A stretch of 5,110 nucleotides of DNA from Candidatus Bipolaricaulota bacterium (GTDB lineage Bacteria > Bipolaricaulota > Bipolaricaulia > UBA7950 > UBA9294): NCBI GenBank assembly GCA_021129875.1, contig JAJOKK010000131.1, forward strand, positions 1 through 5,110, in the 5' to 3' direction. Both the position numbers and the translations under genes were made by a program. A model generated the notes under the pieces. It was not told the origin of the DNA and searched no databases. It saw only the letters and a program-made list of their open reading frames with translations. Positions 1 through 4,745 of this stretch are shown piece by piece. How positions within the stretch are numbered: the stretch's first letter is position 1; the number at the start of each line of letters is the position of its first letter.

Positions 1-109
1 CATTGTGAACAGATGGTCACTGCGATACCCCATTCGCGGTAAAGTCGGGCTAGCTGCTTCTACTGGATACCTCAAAGCCCTTGTTCGTAAATGTTTTGTC
101 CCTATCTTT

Positions 110-907
110 TTACGAGCAACAGCCACCCGCGATGCCTGGTGTTCTCATAAATGGACTCAAATTGCCGCTATCAACTCTAAATAGCTTTGCAATGGTTCCA
201 TCAAACATATTTTTTGCTCCAATAACCACGACCTCGCCTCGCGCAACCGCTTCTTTGATCCCTGCGGCATAGGTTAGTATTTCTTGCGCTACAAATATTG
301 CGTTTAGCCTTGTGGCATATTCCCGCAACTCGATATCTGTTTTTCCTGTAGCTATAGCTTTATCGGCTGCAGGCACAATTTCCACTACAACAGACACAAG
401 CTTGTCAGGCGTAAAAGGAAGTTGTAGTACTCCTTTTTGGTGGTCGACAGTTGCATGTACAGCGCCGCAACCTTCGTGGCCTAGAACCACTATTAACGGG
501 GTTCCGAGCACATTAACTGAAAATTCCAAGGAACCTAGTGCCAATTCTGCAACTGTGTTTCCAGCAGTGCGCACAATAAAAACATCACCAATCCCTTGGT
601 CAAATACTACTTCGGGGCTAAATCGAGAATCTGAACAGGAAACAATGGAAACAAATGGCCATTGCCCCGCTTCATGATGCTCTCTTAGCCCGCTCCAATC
701 CCTAGCAACTTTTTCTCCCTGGATAAACCTTTCATTTCCTCTTAACAGCTCCGCCCATGCTGCGTCAGCGCAATCAGTCAAGTTCTCCGGTCGCTCATAA
801 TATCTCACTACTTCAGCAGGGGTTATTGCTTGTTCTATGAGCGGCCACCCAAGCACCAGTATACCGACTACCGCCAAAATAATAATAGGAAACAACTTAT
901 CTTCCAT
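110..907 (-). CDS. Membrane-anchored beta-class carbonic anhydrase
   Basis: A zinc enzyme interconverting CO2 and bicarbonate. From the ATG at 907 it is 265 aa. Residues about 6-21 (FPIIILAVVGILVLGW) form one hydrophobic segment, read as an uncleaved signal anchor, so the catalytic domain is probably outside the cytoplasm (inference; the N-terminal charges do not settle the orientation). The catalytic domain shows the two beta-class signatures: CSDSR, with Cys91, Asp93 and Arg95, and HEGCGAV, with His144 and Cys147. Cys91, His144 and Cys147 are the expected zinc ligands and Asp93-Arg95 the catalytic dyad. Conserved blocks RTAGN and GSLEFSV lie between them, and the protein ends in AGGCCS. The ATG is preferred to a GTG nine bases upstream because the GTG overlaps the SD AAGGAG. 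No strong promoter lies directly upstream; the nearest convincing one on this strand is at 1620-1648. Family assignment is firm; location and physiological role are inferred. Confidence 0.95.
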   Translation of the reverse strand: MEDKLFPIIILAVVGILVLGWPLIEQAITPAEVVRYYERPENLTDCADAAWAELLRGNERFIQGEKVARDWSGLREHHEAGQWPFVSIVSCSDSRFSPEVVFDQGIGDVFIVRTAGNTVAELALGSLEFSVNVLGTPLIVVLGHEGCGAVHATVDHQKGVLQLPFTPDKLVSVVVEIVPAADKAIATGKTDIELREYATRLNAIFVAQEILTYAAGIKEAVARGEVVVIGAKNMFDGTIAKLFRVDSGNLSPFMRTPGIAGGCCS

Positions 908-915
908 TATACCCA

Positions 916-921
916 CTCCTT
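916..921 (-). promoter_or_regulatory. Start-deciding ribosome binding site of the carbonic anhydrase
   Basis: On the minus strand AAGGAG is followed by an 8-base spacer and then ATG at 907. The alternative GTG codon at 916 begins inside this motif and so cannot use it, which fixes the start at 907. Confidence 0.8.
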
Positions 922-992
922 GGGTTTTGATTTTAATTTTGTTGGGCTACATAAGGGATACCCCTATCGCCAAAGCAGGTTTTTGGTATTGC

Positions 993-1100
993 TTATGATG
1001 TTAACCCCTCCTTTCTGGTGGGTAAAAAGGTTAATGCAGGCAGATCGGCAGCTGCAGTAACCCCAACTATGGAAATACATATGGCTTTATTAAGTAACAG
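993..1100 (-). CDS. Doubtful 35-residue SD-preceded reading frame
   Basis: A short frame encoding 35 residues with a hydrophobic middle (AICISIVGVTAAA) lies between the IS3 remnant and the carbonic anhydrase. It is preceded by AGGAGG (1108-1113) with a 7-base gap, but the codon there is CTG, a rare start. No ATG, GTG or TTG is suitably placed in this frame. The SD lies next to a perfect 12-bp palindrome, AGGTGATCACCT (1099-1110). A further SD-like AAAGGAGGGG (1005-1014) lies near the 3' end of the frame, without a good start codon after it. It could be a tiny anchored peptide, a decayed gene or chance. I do not recognise the peptide. Confidence 0.15.
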   Translation of the reverse strand: MLLNKAICISIVGVTAAADLPALTFLPTRKEGLTS

Positions 1101-1114
1101 GTGATCACCTCCTA

Positions 1115-1222
1115 CTATTGATGATAAAATTCGGCCGGCGTTCGATATTTCAGGGGCTGGTGCGGACGTCCGTTGCTGTAAAAATGCAAATAGAACTCCA
1201 TCCCTTGCCTGTCTTGGAGTTT
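1115..1222 (-). pseudogene. Remnant of an IS3-family transposase (OrfB C-terminus)
   Basis: The minus strand reads KLQDRQGMEFYLHFYSNG and then RPHQPLKYRTPAEFYHQ before a TAG stop at 1115-1117. This matches the end of the DDE integrase-type transposase of IS3-family elements, whose typical pattern is a Tyr/Phe-rich helix, then FYN-ERPHQ-L-Y-TPAE. Only about 35 residues survive. An in-frame TGA lies a short way upstream, and the DDE catalytic core, OrfA and recognisable terminal repeats are absent. It is therefore the stump of a former insertion, on the same strand as the carbonic anhydrase. A longer frame on this strand (993-1232) reads across it out of register and is a shadow. The family call rests on the RPHQ...YRTPAE motif and is good for so short a piece. 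Confidence 0.75.
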
Positions 1223-1416
1223 GGTGGTGCAAGGCACCCTCCTCGTATTTCAGGCTACGCGAGCGGCGCTCGGGTAAAGCTATTGTCTATAGTCCGACTT
1301 TTGCCTAACCTATGCTGATCTGAACACCGGCTTCCTGTGAAACGATAGTTTGTTATCTAGCAAAAGCTTCAGAACTTGTTGTATAAACCCTTCCTACCGC
1401 TCGTCTTCAATCTTGG

Positions 1417-1461
1417 TTGCGAAGCAAAGCTGCTTATCTGCCAGCCAGTCTTGCTTCGCAA
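1417..1461. repeat. 11-bp perfect inverted repeat (hairpin)
   Basis: TTGCGAAGCAA (1417-1427) is exactly complementary to TTGCTTCGCAA (1451-1461), with a 23-base loop. No T-run follows on either strand, so it is not an ordinary intrinsic terminator. It could be a structured RNA element, a recombination or binding site, or a mobile-element end. Confidence 0.65.
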
Positions 1462-1462
1462 T

Positions 1463-1486
1463 TCACAAGGCGAAGAGGTTTGTGAA
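1463..1486. repeat. Second inverted repeat adjoining the first
   Basis: TTCACAA (1463-1469) pairs with TTGTGAA (1480-1486) around a 10-base loop, one base after the preceding hairpin. Part of the loop, GCGAAG (1470-1475), is also complementary to CTTCGC (1454-1459) in the first hairpin. A pseudoknot or alternative fold is therefore possible. Confidence 0.5.
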
Positions 1487-1619
1487 ACAGCCTGTTCAGG
1501 TACGCCGATTTATCGTGACCTTTCGACGCGCCATGTTGACCTGACCTCAACTTCGCCCCGAAAAATCTCCGGTTTCGTCTTTCCCTCCGCACTCTCCCTC
1601 TAGACTCCAACTAGCAATC

Positions 1620-1648
1620 ATGGTATCATAAAGTTATGGAGATGTCAA
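1620..1648 (-). promoter_or_regulatory. Near-consensus leftward promoter
   Basis: On the minus strand TTGACA (1643-1648) is followed by 17 bases and TACCAT (1620-1625), with TG one base upstream of the -10 (extended -10). Transcription would start near 1612 and run left through the hairpin region, the transposase stump and possibly into the carbonic anhydrase. It may belong to an unrecognised small RNA, to a lost gene, or supply a long leader for the carbonic anhydrase. Confidence 0.6.
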
Positions 1649-1774
1649 GTTTTTCTTATTTTCCATCAGCTTGCTTTTGGGGTAGCATGAGGCTGTGATC
1701 GATACAGGTCGAACGGCGTGGAGGACTTGCAAGCGGTGCCAAGCCCGGATCAATGAACTGGGGCCGGCGAACCA

Positions 1775-2131
1775 GTGCTTCAATGGGTGAGCGAGATTCT
1801 CCGCAAGGCAGTGGCTTTTTTCGCCCAGGTGGCGCTCGGGGGGGGCGGCGCGATGATGTCGTTCGTTGGTGTGCGTGGAGGAGAGGCGTACAGGGTCGAG
1901 TTGATCGGCGCAATGCTGCTGACCGGCTGTGTTGCGATGGTATTCTGTGTGAGAAAATTTTGGCGCGGGCATGGGAACGGTCGAGTCTACAGCACCGGCA
2001 AGGCGTACGTAGACAGGCGCTGCCGACTGCTATTCCGTGATCATTTCGTACGGGAAACTGAGCTGTTCGCCAGGCATGTTCTACGTACGATAAGACTTTG
2101 TGCTTACACCCGAAGCGGCAGCACGGTATAA
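1775..2131 (+). CDS. Doubtful small membrane protein, unknown
   Basis: A 118-residue frame opening with GTG. The first half contains two stretches that could span a membrane: about residues 11-33 (VAFFAQVALGGGGAMMSF and following) and about 43-59 (ELIGAMLLTGCVAMVFC), followed by basic RKFWRGH. Third codon positions in this half lean to G or C, as in a real gene. The second half is basic, Arg- and His-rich and less convincing. No SD precedes the GTG. Two other frames over the same bases are also open, which is common in GC-rich noncoding DNA. The stop codon lies inside the TATAAT of the next promoter. I do not recognise the protein. Confidence 0.25.
   Translation: MLQWVSEILRKAVAFFAQVALGGGGAMMSFVGVRGGEAYRVELIGAMLLTGCVAMVFCVRKFWRGHGNGRVYSTGKAYVDRRCRLLFRDHFVRETELFARHVLRTIRLCAYTRSGSTV
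2004..2089. repeat. 10-bp inverted repeat with three CGTACG sites
   Basis: CGTACGTAGA (2004-2013) and its exact reverse complement TCTACGTACG (2080-2089) bracket 66 bases. A third CGTACG lies between them at 2047-2052. The group ends 14 bp before the putative -35 of the channel promoter. It could be a set of operator sites or the ends of a very small element; no binding protein can be named. Confidence 0.45.
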
Positions 2132-2132
2132 T
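2103..2132 (+). promoter_or_regulatory. Promoter of the potassium-channel gene
   Basis: A perfect TATAAT (2127-2132) lies 18 bases after CTTACA (2103-2108), which matches the -35 consensus at four of six positions. The predicted start is near 2139, leaving a leader of about 118 nt. A dyad GGCATC (2133-2138) / GATGCC (2153-2158) begins right after the -10 and could be an operator. Confidence 0.5.
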
Positions 2133-2256
2133 GGCATCGAAAGATGTGCGTTGATGCCGATAGCTCTACGGTGTGAGATAGGGCGAAAATCAACATAAGG
2201 ACATAATTTCTTTTAGGCAGCATTTTGTCAAAGAGCTGCTTTTAAGATACAGACCA

Positions 2257-3249
2257 ATGAAGAATTTATCAAAAAAGCAACCCCTGAAGAGAATGTTAAA
2301 CAAGATAAGTGGCGAGATAATAGCTGCTTTTCTCATTCTTGTTTTTGTTCTTACTTTTGGAAGCTTGGCCTTTGCGTATTTCGAAGACATAGACCTGTTT
2401 GATGCGATTTATTGGGTTTTTGTCACAATAACCACAGTTGGTTTTGGCGATATTGTGCCGGCAACGGTCGGGGGCCGAGTAACTTTCTTCTTTGTCGCTC
2501 TCGGAGGAATAGGAACGATCGCGTTAGTGTTAGAGCAGATTATCTCTCTATCGACTAAACAGCAGTTTAGGAGGATGTTGGGATTGAACAAGATTAAGCT
2601 GCAAAAGCATATCATCATCGTTGGATACAACGAGGTTACGGAAGAGATCATCGCGACCTTTCAGCGAGCGGCCGGCAAAGATTTTATCGTAATTCTACGC
2701 GAGCACAAGAATATTAGCCAGGCTGAGCTAAACTCAAAAGCCATCAAATACATTGCTGGTAATGTCACACACCATGAGGTCTACGAACGAGCGAATATAA
2801 AGGAGGCCGATACCCTGATTATCTCTACTGAAGATGATGCGGAGACATTAATGATTGCTCTTGTTGCCAGAAAGATCAACAGGGATATCAACATCGTTGC
2901 CAGTTGTCTATCCAGAGACCATGTGGACATGATGAAGCAGGCAAACATCAACCATATCGTATCCTCGTCGGAAATAGACGGGATATTGCTTTCCAACGCC
3001 ATAACAGAGCCGGTAGTCACCAGTTTCATAACAAACGCCATCTCGCTAGATCCCGGGCTTGATTTTAAGCAGATCATTATTGAGAGAGAACAGAGACTGT
3101 CAGAAATCAAACTACGCAGTAACGAAAAGGTCGTAGCGCTGCAAAGGAGCTTAAGGGAAGATGAGCGAAAATTTACGATCCATCTACATGATGATGAAAT
3201 ACTGCATCAGGGCGATTGCCTGATATTAATCGCGGATGACTTTGAATAG
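2257..3249 (+). CDS. Two-TM potassium channel with RCK domain (MthK-like)
   Basis: A 330-aa inner-membrane K+ channel gated through a cytoplasmic ring. TM1 is about residues 20-41. The pore helix and selectivity filter follow (VTITTVGFGD, filter 60-65). TM2 is about 73-96 and contains a glycine cluster (GGIGT, 83-87) suited to a gating hinge. The RCK/TrkA_N fold begins at about 117 with HIIIVGYNE; the classic GxGxxG is replaced by GYNEVT, as often in channel RCK domains, so NAD binding is uncertain. The acidic end of the second strand is VILRE (Glu149). A TrkA_C-like lobe is about 262-330 and closes with GDCLILIADDFE. Size and order match MthK-type channels; the ligand (Ca2+, nucleotide or other) cannot be told. 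The ATG has no good SD. The frame is open upstream to a TAG at 2177, but without ATG, GTG or TTG, so the exact start is somewhat uncertain. It lies alone between its own promoter and the perR promoter, and its codons are AT-richer than those of perR and mutM. Confidence 0.93.
   Translation: MKNLSKKQPLKRMLNKISGEIIAAFLILVFVLTFGSLAFAYFEDIDLFDAIYWVFVTITTVGFGDIVPATVGGRVTFFFVALGGIGTIALVLEQIISLSTKQQFRRMLGLNKIKLQKHIIIVGYNEVTEEIIATFQRAAGKDFIVILREHKNISQAELNSKAIKYIAGNVTHHEVYERANIKEADTLIISTEDDAETLMIALVARKINRDINIVASCLSRDHVDMMKQANINHIVSSSEIDGILLSNAITEPVVTSFITNAISLDPGLDFKQIIIEREQRLSEIKLRSNEKVVALQRSLREDERKFTIHLHDDEILHQGDCLILIADDFE
2569..2586 (+). promoter_or_regulatory. Internal SD and in-frame TTG before the RCK domain
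   Basis: AGGAGG (2569-2574) lies inside the channel gene at codons 105-106. Nine bases later is an in-frame TTG (2584-2586, residue 110), and an in-frame ATG (2575, residue 107) directly abuts the motif. Initiation at the TTG would give a 221-aa soluble RCK protein starting just before HIIIVG. This SD is much stronger than anything before the annotated start. The function is inferred from the position and from the known internal start of MthK. Confidence 0.5.
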
Positions 3250-3284
3250 CTCGCTGCGCGGACGCCGAGGTCCGGCGAAGAGCT
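3248..3284 (+). repeat. Imperfect hairpin just after the channel gene
   Basis: AGCTC (3248-3252) pairs with GAGCT (3280-3284), and inside that CGGAC (3259-3263) pairs with GTCCG (3270-3274). The structure starts in the stop codon of the channel gene and is GC-rich, but no T-run follows. It may slow or end transcription, but it does not qualify as a standard intrinsic terminator. Confidence 0.35.
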
Positions 3285-3364
3285 GTCTTATGATGAGCAG
3301 AATTACGTCATTCGGGGCGCCCTTGAGGTTCAACAGTGGTGGTGGTGAACGTGGAAGCCAGGGG

Positions 3365-3393
3365 TTGACTTATAGTCATTCTAAGATTATAAT
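3365..3393 (+). promoter_or_regulatory. Strong promoter of perR
   Basis: TTGACT (3365-3370), a 17-base spacer and a perfect TATAAT (3388-3393). The expected start at about 3400-3401 lies only two or three bases before the perR ATG, so the message should be essentially leaderless. It probably drives perR and mutM, and perhaps rubrerythrin. Confidence 0.85.
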
Positions 3394-3401
3394 CGTTCTA
3401 A
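3370..3401 (+). promoter_or_regulatory. Two tandem PerR/Fur-type operator boxes
   Basis: TTATAGTCATTCTAA (3370-3384) and TTATAATCGTTCTAA (3387-3401) are 7-1-7 dyads. Each matches the Bacillus PerR box TTATAATnATTATAA at 12 of 14 specified positions, and they repeat with a 17-bp period. The first fills the promoter spacer; the second covers the -10 and the start site. Binding by the adjacent PerR would block RNA polymerase. Autorepression is inferred from position and similarity. Confidence 0.7.
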
Positions 3402-3402
3402 T

Positions 3403-3855
3403 ATGAGCGCTGAAGTAAGGTCTACAAGATTGCGACAGGTCGGGCTCACCCCCACAGCCCAGCGGTTGGCGGTCCTTGGGTATCTGGAGGAGAACCGTAC
3501 CCACCCGACAGCCGAGGAGGTCTATTGCGGGGTGAAGGACGGTCTCCCCTCGCTCACCAAGGCGACGGTCTACAACGTGCTCGATGCGCTGAAGAAGGCT
3601 GATCTGATTCAGGAACTGACGATCGCCCGCAAGGCTGCGCAGTACGATTATAACCCTGTTTTCCATCCACACTTTCTCTGTCGGGTATGTGGCAGCCTAT
3701 ACGATATTGATGTTCCTTCTCCCATTCGCACTGGGGACACGATCCGCGGACATCTGGTCGAAGCGGTGCAGACCTATTTTTACGGGGTCTGCGCCCACTG
3801 CCATCCGGATGCGGATAAGAATGGTTCTAAAAGAAAGGAGCGGGAGAATGCCTGA
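3403..3855 (+). CDS. perR: PerR-type peroxide-responsive repressor (Fur family)
   Basis: A 150-aa cytoplasmic DNA-binding metalloregulator, usual length for the family. Residues about 1-80 form the winged helix, with the recognition-helix region at LTKATVYNVLDAL. The C-terminal part dimerises. The regulatory metal ligands of Bacillus PerR (His37, Asp85, His91, His93, Asp104) have counterparts His34, Asp82, His88, His90 and Asp101. An Asp rather than the Glu usual in Fur at the last position favours PerR over iron-sensing Fur. Structural zinc is bound by CRVC (Cys93, Cys96) and CAHC (Cys130, Cys133). In PerR proteins Fe(II)-bound protein is inactivated when peroxide oxidises the metal-binding histidines. 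The promoter holds two PerR-like boxes, so it should repress itself. There is no SD, consistent with leaderless translation. The end overlaps mutM by 8 bp. Fur family is certain; the peroxide role is strongly supported but not proven. Confidence 0.92.
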   Translation: MSAEVRSTRLRQVGLTPTAQRLAVLGYLEENRTHPTAEEVYCGVKDGLPSLTKATVYNVLDALKKADLIQELTIARKAAQYDYNPVFHPHFLCRVCGSLYDIDVPSPIRTGDTIRGHLVEAVQTYFYGVCAHCHPDADKNGSKRKERENA

Positions 3856-4639
3856 ACTCCCTGAAGTAGAGACGATCGTTCGCGGGTTGACCGCGGTCAG
3901 CGGTGCGCGGATAGATGCGCTGCAGGTGCTCGATTCACGCCTGGAGATCCCGGCGGACGAGATCAGCGGCAGAACGATCGAGGCGATAAGACGGCGGGGA
4001 AAGTATATCGTCTTTCACCTCTCCGGTGGACGATTGCTCATCGTACACCTGCGGATGTCCGGTCGGCTAACCCTCACCCGCTCTCCGGCGGAGAAGAAGT
4101 ACACGCGGTTCATCCTCCACTTCGACCGCGGGAAGGTCTACTTCATCAACCCACGTCGCCTGGGGACGGTCGAGTACTCGCGCAGCGGCTTCCCGCACCT
4201 ACTGGGAGTGGAGCCGCTCTCCACAGCGTTCACCGCGGAGTGGCTTGAAGGGGTCAGCGCTGCGTCCCGTGCACAGATCAAGCCCTTGCTGATGGACCAG
4301 AAGAGGATCGCCGGGCTGGGGAACATCTATGCTGCCGAAGCGTTGTGGCGGGGGGGTATCGATCCGCGGCGGGTTGCTGCTAGACTGACTAAAGAAGAGA
4401 TACAGGCGCTCCACCCGGCTATAGTGCAGGTGCTTCATGAGGCGATCGACCGGATGGGGACAACCCTTGGCCGGTCGGTCGCCGACTACAGGGACGTATC
4501 CGGTGACTACGGTGATTTTCAGGGGCGCCTTGCCGTCTACGGGAGGAAAGGGGAACCGTGCCGCCGCTGCCGCGCGGTGATCGAGCGGATCGTGCAAGCG
4601 GGGCGATCGACCTTCTTCTGCCCTGGCTGCCAAGGATAA
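3848..4639 (+). CDS. mutM: Formamidopyrimidine-DNA glycosylase (Fpg/MutM)
   Basis: A 263-aa base-excision repair enzyme that removes 8-oxoguanine and formamidopyrimidines and cleaves the abasic strand. The start MPELPEVETIVRGL is diagnostic: after Met removal, the N-terminal proline is the Schiff-base nucleophile, followed by the catalytic Glu. Lys52 lies in RRRGKYIVF and the void-filling Met70 in HLRMSG. The H2TH region contains LLMDQKRIAGLGNIYAAEALW's core Asn159. The C-terminal zinc finger uses Cys238, Cys241, Cys258 and Cys261, and Arg253 of GRSTFFCPGC contacts the lesion phosphate. Oddity: the usual DPRRFG loop reads NPRRLG, so the intercalating Phe is Leu105. The start is fixed by the family N-terminus and by AAGGAG (3835-3840) seven bases upstream; the longer open frame from 3689 is not used. 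The 8-bp overlap with perR implies cotranscription and translational coupling, placing repair of oxidised DNA under peroxide control. Confidence 0.97.
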   Translation: MPELPEVETIVRGLTAVSGARIDALQVLDSRLEIPADEISGRTIEAIRRRGKYIVFHLSGGRLLIVHLRMSGRLTLTRSPAEKKYTRFILHFDRGKVYFINPRRLGTVEYSRSGFPHLLGVEPLSTAFTAEWLEGVSAASRAQIKPLLMDQKRIAGLGNIYAAEALWRGGIDPRRVAARLTKEEIQALHPAIVQVLHEAIDRMGTTLGRSVADYRDVSGDYGDFQGRLAVYGRKGEPCRRCRAVIERIVQAGRSTFFCPGCQG

Positions 4640-4645
4640 ACAGAT

Positions 4646-4681
4646 GGGTTTGTAGGGTTCATGGAGTTCATGGGGTTCGTT
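4646..4681 (+). repeat. 9-bp tandem repeat, four degenerate copies
   Basis: GGGTTTGTA, GGGTTCATG, GAGTTCATG and GGGTTCGTT follow one another exactly, between mutM and the rubrerythrin gene. Further degenerate units may continue to about 4699. It begins 7 bases after the mutM stop. No promoter or PerR box is evident in this gap. Confidence 0.6.
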
Positions 4682-4745
4682 GAAATGTATGAGATGAAGC
4701 AAAGAAAGACACAGGGTTGCTTTTAAACCAAAAAGGAGGAAGGTT

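Larger units (their letters stand above)
1232..1615. other. Stretch without a recognisable gene
   Basis: Several short frames are open on both strands here, but none has a convincing SD, codon pattern or family motif. The minus frame 1310-1465 has protein-like composition (for example EGFIQQVLKLLLDNKLSFHRK) but is broken by an in-frame TAG at 1394-1396, so it may be a decayed gene of unknown type. What stands out is structural: two adjacent inverted repeats (1417-1486) downstream of a strong leftward promoter at 1620-1648. I see no tRNA, rRNA or known riboswitch core. Confidence 0.5.

Noticed and set aside
1..109. Open short frames downstream of the carbonic anhydrase
   Set aside because: Several frames are open but carry no motif, SD or clear terminator; too short to call at the window edge.
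1091..1113. Resemblance to the 3' end of 16S rRNA (GATCACCTCCT)
   Set aside because: It is simply the complement of an extended SD on the minus strand; none of the preceding 16S helices is present.
1310..1465. Minus-strand protein-like frame
   Set aside because: Helix-like composition, but broken by an in-frame TAG at 1394-1396, with no start or SD and no recognised family; noted only as possible decay.
1506..1550. SRP-RNA-like GGTCAGGTC on the minus strand
   Set aside because: The conserved GGAAG-loop and asymmetric-loop sequence of SRP RNA is missing; chance match.
1634..1972. 112-aa and 85-aa minus-strand frames
   Set aside because: His/Pro/Arg-rich composition typical of noncoding frames in GC-rich DNA; no SD or motif.
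3291..3406. 38-aa frame ending in an ATGA overlap with the perR start
   Set aside because: It has no SD, no family signal, and reads through the -35/-10 promoter and operator boxes of perR.
3689..3847. N-terminal extension of the MutM frame
   Set aside because: It runs over the perR end in another frame. Fpg needs Pro directly after Met, and the ATG at 3848 has a good SD.
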